Shown piece by piece: positions 1 to 4,903 of a DNA stretch of 9,691 nucleotides (the first letter of the stretch is position 1; each line of letters opens with the position of its first letter). The DNA is taken from the NCBI GenBank assembly GCA_041301185.1, contig JBFYSV010000320.1, forward strand, positions 1 to 9,691. The letters run 5' to 3'. This DNA comes from JAQBDA01 sp041301185 (GTDB lineage Bacteria; Chloroflexota; Anaerolineae; Anaerolineales; UBA4823). The position numbers and the translations under genes were made by a program. The notes beneath the pieces are model-generated. The model searched no databases and had not been told where the DNA came from. It was given only the letters and a program-made list of their open reading frames with translations.

Positions 1-213
1 GAGGGATGCGTAAGCCTCGACGATTAAAGCCGTCACCAATGCATCGCGGTCTTGGTAATAGCGATAAAGTCCTGGGGCGGTCATGCCCATTTCCCGCGCG
101 ATTGCTCGCAGGGAGAGTGCCGCTGCGCCGTGCTCTGCAATTTGTCCCCAGGCAATCGTCTTGATCTCCTCGCGGGTTGCCTCGTGCATCCGTTCTCGTC
201 GGGATGGTTTCAT
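1..213 (-). CDS. TetR-family transcriptional repressor, C-terminal part outside window
   Basis: The reverse strand from 213 reads 71 codons without a stop to the window edge, beginning MKPSRRERMHEA. Residues about 13-60 form a TetR_N helix-turn-helix DNA-binding domain: the stretch LSLRAIAREMGMTAPGLYRY (33-52) is the recognition helix-turn-helix, followed by the typical Y-Y-x-D-R-D-A-L. The ligand-binding and dimerisation domain lies outside the window, so the inducer cannot be guessed. ATG at 213 is chosen because GAGGGAG lies 4 nt upstream; a second ATG at 217 is out of frame and abuts the ribosome binding site. The promoter just upstream is overlapped by a palindrome, so the protein probably represses itself. 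The MFS efflux gene beginning at 2123 points the opposite way and was presumably its divergent partner before the insertion sequence came between them (inference). Confidence 0.93.
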   Translation of the reverse strand, partial: MKPSRRERMHEATREEIKTIAWGQIAEHGAAALSLRAIAREMGMTAPGLYRYYQDRDALVTALIVEAYASL

Positions 214-243
214 ACATCTCCCTCGTGAAATATGTAAAATAAA

Positions 244-258
244 GTAAACAGTGTTTAC
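244..258. promoter_or_regulatory. Probable TetR operator palindrome
   Basis: GTAAAC-AGT-GTTTAC is a perfect 6-bp inverted repeat with a 3-bp centre. It lies immediately downstream of the -10 box of the tetR-type promoter, over the expected start point, where a bound dimer would block transcription. Flanking ATGTAAA (232-238) and TTTACAT (254-260) form a second, wider inverted pair that may extend the site. That the adjacent TetR protein binds here is inference from position and symmetry. Confidence 0.75.
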
Positions 259-286
259 ATTATATCAGGTTTGGTATGCCTGTCAA
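259..286 (-). promoter_or_regulatory. Sigma-70 promoter of the tetR-type gene
   Basis: On the minus strand a perfect TTGACA (286-281) and a perfect TATAAT (264-259) are separated by 16 bp. The predicted start, near 252, falls inside the operator palindrome at 244-258. The gene starts at 213, giving a leader of about 40 nt. Confidence 0.85.
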
Positions 287-417
287 GGGGAGCCCTAAAA
301 AGTTGTTGTGCGAACCTCGGGATGCAATCTCCGCACTAGCAACAGCTGAGAGCATCTCTGTCGGGTGTATGTCAACTTCTTCCCCGAACTGAGGTGCGCG
401 GCAGATTGGCCCCCAAT
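287..417. other. Intergenic remnant left of the IS element
   Basis: This is the tetR-side part of the original tetR-MFS intergenic region. I see no open reading frame with a credible start, no RNA gene and no strong promoter pointing right. The last 16 bases (402-417) belong to the palindromic target site used by the insertion sequence. Joined with 2038-2122 the original intergenic region would have been about 290 bp. Confidence 0.6.
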
Positions 418-419
418 CT
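402..419. repeat. IS target palindrome, split by the insertion
   Basis: If the element is removed by joining 419 to 2038, the sequence CAGATTGGCCCCCAATCTG is restored. It is a perfect 8-bp inverted repeat (CAGATTGG / CCAATCTG) with a 3-nt centre. The element sits at the CT near the end of the second arm, so the outermost G of that arm is now at 2038. IS110-family elements are known to favour palindromic or repetitive targets. Whether the hairpin was a terminator, operator or dispersed repeat is unknown. Confidence 0.75.
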
Positions 420-427
420 AGTTACCA

Positions 428-433
428 TACAAT
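428..433 (+). promoter_or_regulatory. -10 half of the IS circle-junction promoter
   Basis: TACAAT matches the TATAAT consensus at 5 of 6 bases and lies 10 bp inside the left end. In the linear insertion no -35 precedes it. When the right end is joined to the left end at the CT core, the TTGACA at 2022-2027 comes to lie 18 bp upstream (8 bp of right end plus 10 bp of left end). Transcription would start near 440, just ahead of the 5' stem-loop of the bridge RNA. Junction promoters of this kind are known for IS110-family circles. Confidence 0.8.
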
Positions 434-450
434 TGTGGTGGATACAGAAA

Positions 451-495
451 TGGGGTAGAACAGAGATGGGAACCAACCATTCTCTGCCTACCCCA
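451..495 (+). other. Bridge RNA 5' stem-loop
   Basis: TGGGGTAG (451-458) pairs perfectly with CTACCCCA (488-495). CAGAGA (461-466) pairs with TCTCTG (481-486), and TGG (467-469) with CCA (477-479). The apical loop is GAACCAA (470-476), with small bulges at 459-460, 480 and 487. It corresponds to the 5' stem-loop that precedes the two guide loops in the IS621 bridge RNA. Confidence 0.8.
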
Positions 496-504
496 CAGGT
501 ACCC

Positions 505-570
505 GCCTGAGGAACAAGGACCGCCCCCAATCAGCGCTGAGAGCGCCCATGTCAGACTGTCCCCTCAGGC
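505..570 (+). other. Bridge RNA target-binding loop
   Basis: The outer stem is GCCTGAGG (505-512) with CCTCAGGC (563-570), an AACAA bulge (513-517), then GGAC (518-521) with GTCC (559-562). The internal loop is capped by the GCGCT/AGCGC hairpin at 534-546. The 5' strand GCCCCCAATC (523-532) is identical to the genomic top strand at 409-418, that is the left target flank plus the first base of the CT core. The 3' strand CATGTCAGAC (548-557) is the reverse complement of 2034-2043. In the restored empty site it pairs over 9 nt (TCTGACATG). These are the left and right target guides. Confidence 0.88.
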
Positions 571-612
571 ACAACCGGCATAGTGTCTAAAACGTGTAGC
601 GCTGAGAGCGCC
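533..612 (+). repeat. 15-bp direct repeat forming the two guide-loop hairpins
   Basis: AGCGCTGAGAGCGCC occurs at 533-547 and again at 598-612, with the copies starting 65 bp apart. Each copy folds into a 5-bp stem (GCGCT / AGCGC) with a GAG loop. They cap the target-binding and donor-binding modules, consistent with two structurally equivalent binding surfaces for recombinase protomers. Confidence 0.9.
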
Positions 613-629
613 ATAACTAGAGAGCACCT
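582..629 (+). other. Bridge RNA donor-binding loop
   Basis: The outer stem AGTGTCT (582-588) pairs imperfectly with AGAGCACCT (621-629). The internal loop is capped by the second copy of the GCGCT/AGCGC hairpin (599-611). The 5' strand AAAACGTGT (589-597) is identical to the right terminus of the element (2027-2035), directly before the CT core. The 3' strand TAACTAGA (614-621) is the reverse complement of TCTAGTTA, the joined right end-core-left end sequence (2035 then 418-424). These are the left and right donor guides. The outer stem is less regular than that of the target module. Confidence 0.85.
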
Positions 630-649
630 CACCGGCGGTACCTCGAAGA

Positions 650-671
650 CCTCCACGAAAGCAAGAGGAGG
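650..671 (+). promoter_or_regulatory. Recombinase ribosome binding site, possibly hidden in a hairpin
   Basis: GAGGAGG (665-671) is a strong ribosome binding site 5 nt before the ATG at 677. CCTCC (650-654) is perfectly complementary to its GGAGG core (667-671) with a 12-nt loop, so the site could be masked in transcripts that start upstream. The ribosome binding site is certain in outline; the masking is inference from a 5-bp stem. Confidence 0.5.
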
Positions 672-676
672 CTCAT

Positions 677-1894
677 ATGGAAGTATACATCGGAATAGAT
701 TGGAGCAAAGAAAAACATGATGTGGCCTATATGAATTCTGCTGGATCCGTGATTGCCTACCAAACGATTGCAGCCAGCCCAGTCGGGTACGCAGCTCTGG
801 ATGCCCGACGGCAGCAGTTGGGTGCCCAGCTGGAGGAGTGCTGGGTTGGGATTGAGACGGTGCACAACCTGGTGCTGGATGATCTAGTGCGGCGCGGCTA
901 TCCACACCTGTACTTGATTCCCCCCAGTCTGGTCAAAGACAGTCGGGGGCGTTTTGGAGAGAGCAAAGCCAATTCAGATCGGAAGGATGCCCAATTACTG
1001 GCCGACTTGCTGCGCACCGACCGGGTCCGCCTGCATCCCTGGCAACCGGATAGCTGTGTCACGCAGCAGATGGCTGTCCAGGTTAGCCTTGAGAGTTTTC
1101 TGACCAGTAGTATCATCCGTGTGACCAATCGCTTACGCAATGGACTGTGGCGTTATTACCCGAACGCAGCCCAGGTCTTTAGCAGCTTGGATACCCAGAT
1201 TGCCTTGGAATTCATCTGCGCCTACCCAACTCCCCAGCAGGCTCAGGCACTTACGTTTGAGGCATTTCGGGCCTTTGCCCAACAGCATCACTACCCTAAT
1301 CGCAAGAAACTGCCTGCTTGTTTTGCCCGCCTGCAACAACCTCAGCCCGAGCCGGCTCTATCCACCCTGCTCGCCTACCAGCCAGAAGCCGTCTACCTGG
1401 CTCAGTTGGCCTTGCAACTTGTGCAGCACAGGGTAAAAGTCCAAAAATCCATCCAAGATCTATTTGCTCAGCACCCCGATGCAACCATCTTCGCCTCCCT
1501 CCCAGGTGCAGGTGAAAAGCTGGCTCCAGCCCTGCTGACTAAGTTCGGCGATGACCGTCAGCGTTTCCCAACCCCGGCCTCCTTGCAAGCTCAGGCTGGT
1601 ACTTGTCCATATACCAAAGCCAGCGGGAAGCGCCGCCGCGTTCTCTTCCGCCACGCTTGTGACAAGGAATTCCGCACCATCGCCCAGCAATGGGCTAGGG
1701 CTTCCTTAGACTTATCGCCTTGGGCAACAGCCTACTTCCATACTGTCCTGCCCCGCTGCCAATCCACCAGCCAAGCCTATCGTTGCCTGGCAAATCGTTG
1801 GCTGGCGATTGCCTGGAGACTTTGGCAAGATCGGAAACCCTATAATGAAACCTATCATTTGCACCAACACGCATTGCGTGCCAAACCTATGTAA
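677..1894 (+). CDS. IS110-family transposase (DEDD/serine recombinase)
   Basis: This 405-residue protein is of normal IS110 length (300-420). The N-terminal RuvC-like DEDD domain starts with YIGIDWSKEKHDVA (D8), followed by the IETVHN stretch with E60, then SDRKDAQLLADLLRTD with D101 and D104. A helical linker follows (about 130-260). The C-terminal Transposase_20 domain contains LPGAGEKLAPALL (275-287) and AGTCPYTKASGKRRR (307-321), where S316 is the likely nucleophilic serine of the family. The protein would bind the bridge RNA encoded upstream and carry out circle formation and insertion at a CT core. The start at 677 is supported by GAGGAGG 5 nt upstream. No frameshift or internal stop is seen, so the enzyme appears intact. 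The gene is transcribed in the same direction as the bridge RNA and could share its transcript. Confidence 0.96.
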   Translation: MEVYIGIDWSKEKHDVAYMNSAGSVIAYQTIAASPVGYAALDARRQQLGAQLEECWVGIETVHNLVLDDLVRRGYPHLYLIPPSLVKDSRGRFGESKANSDRKDAQLLADLLRTDRVRLHPWQPDSCVTQQMAVQVSLESFLTSSIIRVTNRLRNGLWRYYPNAAQVFSSLDTQIALEFICAYPTPQQAQALTFEAFRAFAQQHHYPNRKKLPACFARLQQPQPEPALSTLLAYQPEAVYLAQLALQLVQHRVKVQKSIQDLFAQHPDATIFASLPGAGEKLAPALLTKFGDDRQRFPTPASLQAQAGTCPYTKASGKRRRVLFRHACDKEFRTIAQQWARASLDLSPWATAYFHTVLPRCQSTSQAYRCLANRWLAIAWRLWQDRKPYNETYHLHQHALRAKPM

Positions 1895-1925
1895 AACCTG
1901 TTGAGCTTTCGTGGCCGTGTGCTTC

Positions 1926-1938
1926 GAATGGTTGGTTC
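1926..1938 (+). repeat. Inverted copy of the bridge RNA 5' loop
   Basis: GAATGGTTGGTTC is the exact reverse complement of GAACCAACCATTC at 470-482, which is the apical loop and 3' shoulder of the bridge RNA 5' stem-loop. It lies 32 bp after the recombinase stop codon. It may be a subterminal inverted repeat, as described for the IS1111 branch of this family. Alternatively it may be an antisense segment in the 3' untranslated region of the recombinase mRNA. Confidence 0.65.
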
Positions 1939-2021
1939 TTAGTTCATGGTTCAGCTCAAAACGGATTGGAGCGTTCATCCCAACCCGATCCTTTTCATGT
2001 TCCTTGTTTACGGTTTGGGTC

Positions 2022-2027
2022 TTGACA
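2022..2027 (+). promoter_or_regulatory. -35 half of the IS circle-junction promoter
   Basis: A perfect TTGACA lies 8 bp before the right core CT and points out of the element. In the circle it pairs with TACAAT of the left end (428-433) at 18-bp spacing. In the inserted state no good -10 lies at the right distance in the flank (around 2044-2050), so it probably does not drive the MFS gene. Confidence 0.8.
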
Positions 2028-2035
2028 AAACGTGT

Positions 2036-2057
2036 CTGACATGCACCCCTCTGTCAG
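2036..2057. repeat. Inverted repeat at the right IS junction
   Basis: CTGACA (2036-2041) and TGTCAG (2052-2057) are perfect 6-bp inverted arms with a 10-nt centre. They lie upstream of the MFS gene. With the empty site restored, this repeat would directly follow the larger target palindrome. Its role, if any (operator or weak hairpin), is unknown. Confidence 0.4.
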
Positions 2058-2122
2058 GCTCACTCGAAAAATTAATTGGATTTATGCTAAACTTGCTGGG
2101 TATACTCCCAGAAGGGTTCCTT

Positions 2123-3325
2123 ATGCCATCCAATCGACGCAATCTCTCCATCCTGTTTTTCACCATGGTCGTAGTCATGCTCGGCTTCGGCTTGATCATT
2201 CCCATCATGCCGTTTTACATCGAGAGCTTTGGAGCCGGCGGCAGCGCCCTGGGTTTGCTGATGGCAACCTATGGCGTCATGCAATTCTTATTCGCTCCGG
2301 TGTGGGGCAGTCTTTCAGACTACTACGGGCGTAAACCGATCTTGCTCATCGGTGTGCTGGGAAATGCCCTTGCGCAGATCTTTATGGGTTTCTCTACCGA
2401 ATTGTGGATGCTATTCGCTGCTCGCGCCATCGCTGGCGTCCTTTCGGCTGCCACGTTGCCCACCGCCATGGCATATATTGGCGACAGCACCTCCAGGGAG
2501 AACCGCGGCGGGGGTATGGGCATGATCGGCGCGGCTATGGGCATCGGTATGGTCCTGGGTCCCGGCATTGGGGGCTGGCTGGCAGGTAGCTCGCTCTCCG
2601 TTCCGTTTTTTCTGGCAGGTGCGCTCTCTTTTGTGGCGTTCCTGCTGATCATGCTCATCTTGCCCGAGTCATTGCACGAGAAAGCCGCCACGCCTCAGAT
2701 CACCGGGCCACAACTTGGTGTCCTGTGGCAGGCGCTGGTTGGGCCGCTCGGTATCCTTTTCATTCTGGCATTCCTGTTGGCGTTTGGCTTGACCAATTTC
2801 GAAGGTGTTTTTGGGCTGTATGCATCCCGCAAGTATGGTTATGGACCCCAGGATGTCGGGACCATCCTGACCATGATCGGCCTTATTTCTGCTGTCATCC
2901 AGGGCTTCCTGATAGGCCCGCTCACCCGTCGCTTTGGTGAAGTGATTATCATCCGCCTGGCTTTCCTCAACACCGCCATCGGTTTCATCCTGATGATCTT
3001 AGCGCAGACGGACCTGCAGGTCTGGCTGACGGTCTGTTATTTCGTCATCGGCCATGCCATGCTCACCCCCTCTGTATCCTCGCTGATTTCTAAGCGCGCT
3101 ACGGGAGGACAGGGGATCGCCATGGGTTTGAACAACTCGTTTATGAGCCTGGGACGCATCGTCGGGCCGGTGTGGGCTGGCTTTGCTTTCGACAGCGGAA
3201 TCAACCTGCCCTACCTGACAGGGGGAGTCATCATGCTGGTTGGTTTTTATATTTCCGCCACCAAGTTATCCCAGTCTGTTGAGCCTCGCACCGTTAACGA
3301 AACGCAAGGTCAGGTAGCGCAGTAG
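2123..3325 (+). CDS. MFS efflux transporter, TetA/DHA1 type
   Basis: The 400-residue protein is of normal length for 12-helix drug:H+ antiporters and is hydrophobic throughout. Helix 1 carries GFGLIIPIMPFYI (21-33), matching the G-x-x-x-P-x-x-P pattern typical of DHA1 members. Loop 2-3 has motif A, GSLSDYYGRKP (62-72). The fifth helix region has the antiporter motif GMVLGPGIGGWLAG, centred near residues 145-158. It likely exports a small organic compound across the inner membrane in exchange for protons; the substrate is unknown. The open frame reaches back to 1946, but that would take its first residues from the IS right end. ATG at 2123 with AGAAGGG 6 nt upstream gives the canonical N-terminus. 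The gene is divergent from the tetR-type gene at the left edge, its likely regulator before the insertion. I see only weak promoter candidates upstream (for example TATACT at 2101-2106). Confidence 0.93.
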   Translation: MPSNRRNLSILFFTMVVVMLGFGLIIPIMPFYIESFGAGGSALGLLMATYGVMQFLFAPVWGSLSDYYGRKPILLIGVLGNALAQIFMGFSTELWMLFAARAIAGVLSAATLPTAMAYIGDSTSRENRGGGMGMIGAAMGIGMVLGPGIGGWLAGSSLSVPFFLAGALSFVAFLLIMLILPESLHEKAATPQITGPQLGVLWQALVGPLGILFILAFLLAFGLTNFEGVFGLYASRKYGYGPQDVGTILTMIGLISAVIQGFLIGPLTRRFGEVIIIRLAFLNTAIGFILMILAQTDLQVWLTVCYFVIGHAMLTPSVSSLISKRATGGQGIAMGLNNSFMSLGRIVGPVWAGFAFDSGINLPYLTGGVIMLVGFYISATKLSQSVEPRTVNETQGQVAQ

Positions 3326-3344
3326 GGCAGGCAGGATGCCTGCC
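3326..3344. terminator. Bidirectional hairpin between convergent genes
   Basis: GGCAGGCA (3326-3333), GGA loop, TGCCTGCC (3337-3344) form a perfect 8-bp GC-rich stem. It sits in the 25-bp gap between the MFS stop (3325) and the methyltransferase stop (3351) and starts directly after the MFS stop codon. There is no clear U-tract on either side, so termination may be weak or factor-assisted. Confidence 0.65.
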
Positions 3345-3350
3345 GCAATT

Positions 3351-4889
3351 CTACTCGTACAGGTTTTTACCTGCCAGCTCTCTTGTCCGCCGCGCGACGT
3401 ATGCCTCCAGCTCTTCCCGGGTGCCAGGATCCAGCGCTGGGGGCTCGTAATTTGCCAGGATCTCTTTCCATACAGCGTTTGCTCGCCGGGCGGCATCCCA
3501 GCTCCCGGCGCTTTCCCACACCTCGTAGCCCAGGTTATCTCCCAGGGTAGGTTGGTAAAAAGCGGTGCTGAAGCGTTCCATGGTATGCGCTGTTCCAAAG
3601 TGGTGCCCGCCGGGTCCCACTTCATCGATACTGTCCAGCGCCAGGTTCTCGTCGTTGATCTCGAAGCCTCCCAGGAAATGATAGAACATCGCCAGCATCT
3701 CGGCGTCGATCACGTATTTCTCCAGAGAGACGGTCATACCCCCTTCCAGCCATCCGGCTGAATGAAGGATGAAATTGGTGTGCGCCAGCATGGCAGGCCA
3801 CATCGTCCAAAGGCTTTCGTAAGCAGCCTGGGCGTCGGGCGTCTTGGCGGAGTTCAAGCCACCGCTGCCCCGGTAAGGTAGCTTGTAACGCCGCGCCAGC
3901 TGTGCACCTACCAGCAGCGCCCAGGCACCTTCCGGCGTGCCAAAAGCCGGGCTGCCCGATTTCATATCTACATTGGTCGTGAACCCGCCGTAGATCACCG
4001 GTGCGCCCGGGTTGACGAGTTGTGTCAGGGCGATGCCCGCCAGCACCTCAGCGTTTTGCTGCGCCAGGGCCGCTGCCATTGTCACCGGGCTCATCGCGCC
4101 CGCCAGAATGAATGGGGTGATGATATTCACCTGCCCATAGCGGGCGTAGGTCAACAGACCGCCTAGCATGCGACCATCGTACCGCAACGGGCTGCTCACA
4201 TTGATCACTCCGCCTAGCACCGGGCTGGAGGCGATATCGTCTCCAAAGACGATCTTAGCCATATTGAAGCTGTCCAGCGGGATTACTCGTCCATGGGCTG
4301 CCTCGATCAGGGCTTTATCGGTCAATAAAAAGTCGGTATACATACGAGTCAGGTGGCGTATAGATGGATCCACATCGTTAAGCGCTACAAGCTCGCCGCC
4401 ATTGTAATGGATGACGTTGCATGCCTGCGATAACCGCACCAGGTTTTCGTACTCTTTGAGCGTGCCCCGCCGTCTGCCGTTATCCAGGTCAGATACGTAC
4501 ACCATGCCGCCATGCGGCGCCAGCGTGATCGAGTTTTCGCCAACAAAGTTGCTGAGCTTCGGGTTTCGCGCCCGCCAGGTGAAAGATGCTGGTGCTTTGG
4601 CAACCGCCTCCATCACCAGCCCGCGATCCATGCGCACGCGCTGGTTATTTTTATCCACGCTAGCCCCGGCATTCTCCCAGATTGCCAGCGTCTCCTCATC
4701 CATCATGGCGATGCCGGTGTTCTCCAGGATTTGCATAGCTGCCTGGTGTAGCTGCTCGATCTGCTCTTCATCCAGGATTTCCACCGGTTTCATCGGGTTG
4801 CGAAGCTGCCTGAAGGGCAGGCGCAGCAATGGAGAGCCGCCGCGTTGTTGGCGCAGCCTTGATCGCCGGTCGATGTGTGTGCTATCCAT
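3351..4889 (-). CDS. MttB/MtgB-family methyltransferase without pyrrolysine
   Basis: The 512-residue protein belongs to the trimethylamine methyltransferase family (MttB, COG5598). Characterised members move a methyl group from a methylamine or betaine to a corrinoid protein. The family region starts around MKPVEILDEEQIEQLHQAAM. It continues through APHGGMVYVSDLDNGRRRGT and GGELVALNDVDPSIRH, and ends with the conserved GPGGHHFGTAHT block (425-436) and a tryptophan-rich helix. The frame has no internal TAG, so it is an MtgB-like, non-pyrrolysine member; these are known or suspected to act on betaines rather than trimethylamine. ATG at 4889 is preferred over TTG at 4892 because GGAGG lies 8 nt before the ATG. 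The ribosome binding site overlaps the stop codon of the upstream flavoenzyme, suggesting coupled translation. No corrinoid protein gene is seen in the window. The basic N-terminal stretch of about 30 residues is unusual. Confidence 0.9.
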   Translation of the reverse strand: MDSTHIDRRSRLRQQRGGSPLLRLPFRQLRNPMKPVEILDEEQIEQLHQAAMQILENTGIAMMDEETLAIWENAGASVDKNNQRVRMDRGLVMEAVAKAPASFTWRARNPKLSNFVGENSITLAPHGGMVYVSDLDNGRRRGTLKEYENLVRLSQACNVIHYNGGELVALNDVDPSIRHLTRMYTDFLLTDKALIEAAHGRVIPLDSFNMAKIVFGDDIASSPVLGGVINVSSPLRYDGRMLGGLLTYARYGQVNIITPFILAGAMSPVTMAAALAQQNAEVLAGIALTQLVNPGAPVIYGGFTTNVDMKSGSPAFGTPEGAWALLVGAQLARRYKLPYRGSGGLNSAKTPDAQAAYESLWTMWPAMLAHTNFILHSAGWLEGGMTVSLEKYVIDAEMLAMFYHFLGGFEINDENLALDSIDEVGPGGHHFGTAHTMERFSTAFYQPTLGDNLGYEVWESAGSWDAARRANAVWKEILANYEPPALDPGTREELEAYVARRTRELAGKNLYE

Positions 4890-4903
4890 CAATTTATCCT
4901 CCT

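Larger units (their letters stand above)
441..640 (+). ncRNA. IS110 bridge RNA (seekRNA), extent approximate
   Basis: Three consecutive secondary structures can be drawn by hand: a 5' stem-loop (451-495), a target-binding module (505-570) and a donor-binding module (about 582-629). Each of the last two is an outer stem, an internal loop with a guide on both strands, and the same capping hairpin. This is the known layout of the IS621/IS110 bridge RNA, which tells the recombinase which target and donor DNA to join, and the size (about 180-200 nt) is similar. Its guides match this insertion exactly at the target left, target right, donor left and donor right. The 5' end is set by the predicted junction promoter; the 3' end is uncertain and the RNA may continue into the recombinase mRNA. 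Folding was done by eye, not computed. Confidence 0.88.
1895..2035 (+). other. Right non-coding end of the IS element
   Basis: This 141-bp tail carries the TTGACA half-promoter (2022-2027), the donor-left sequence AAAACGTGT (2027-2035) and, at 1926-1938, a 13-bp reverse complement of the bridge RNA 5' stem-loop. An open frame starting at 1946 crosses it into the MFS gene, but there is no sign that it is translated. The MFS gene has its own start and ribosome binding site at 2123. Confidence 0.8.
418..2037 (+). mobile_element. Complete IS110-family insertion sequence with bridge RNA
   Basis: The element is about 1.62 kb, bounded by a CT dinucleotide at 418-419 and at 2036-2037. It contains one DEDD/serine recombinase gene (677-1894), a long left non-coding end (418-676) and a right non-coding end (1895-2035). 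The boundaries come from the RNA guides inside the element. A left guide copy at 523-532 equals the left flank plus the first core base (409-418). A right guide at 548-557 is the reverse complement of the right junction (2034-2043). A second pair of guides matches the right terminus (2027-2035) and left terminus (418-424). There are no terminal inverted repeats and no target duplication beyond CT, as expected for IS110. It lies between a tetR-type gene and an MFS gene without breaking either. The recombinase frame is open and catalytic residues are present, so it may be active. Confidence 0.93.

Noticed and set aside
287..417. tRNA-like or other RNA gene in the left flank
   Set aside because: Scattered GC patches and weak complementary stretches, but no cloverleaf or T-arm sequence.
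552..905. 117-codon open frame on the minus strand
   Set aside because: Overlaps the bridge RNA and the start of the recombinase gene in antisense; proline-rich, low-complexity translation without a ribosome binding site.
2006..2011. GTTTAC resembling a TetR operator half-site near the MFS gene
   Set aside because: Single half-site inside the IS right end with no mirrored partner; chance occurrence is likely.
2022..2050. Hybrid promoter from the outward TTGACA of the IS into the MFS gene
   Set aside because: No acceptable -10 hexamer is found 16-18 bp downstream (region 2044-2050 is ACCCCTC-like).
1946..2122. N-terminal extension of the MFS protein from ATG 1946
   Set aside because: It would be encoded by the right end of the IS element, has no ribosome binding site, and the protein from 2123 already has the canonical first helix and length.
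3351..3353. Pyrrolysine coding by TAG at the end of the MttB-like gene
   Set aside because: The family's C-terminal motifs are complete before this TAG and a terminator hairpin follows within a few bases, so it is an ordinary stop.
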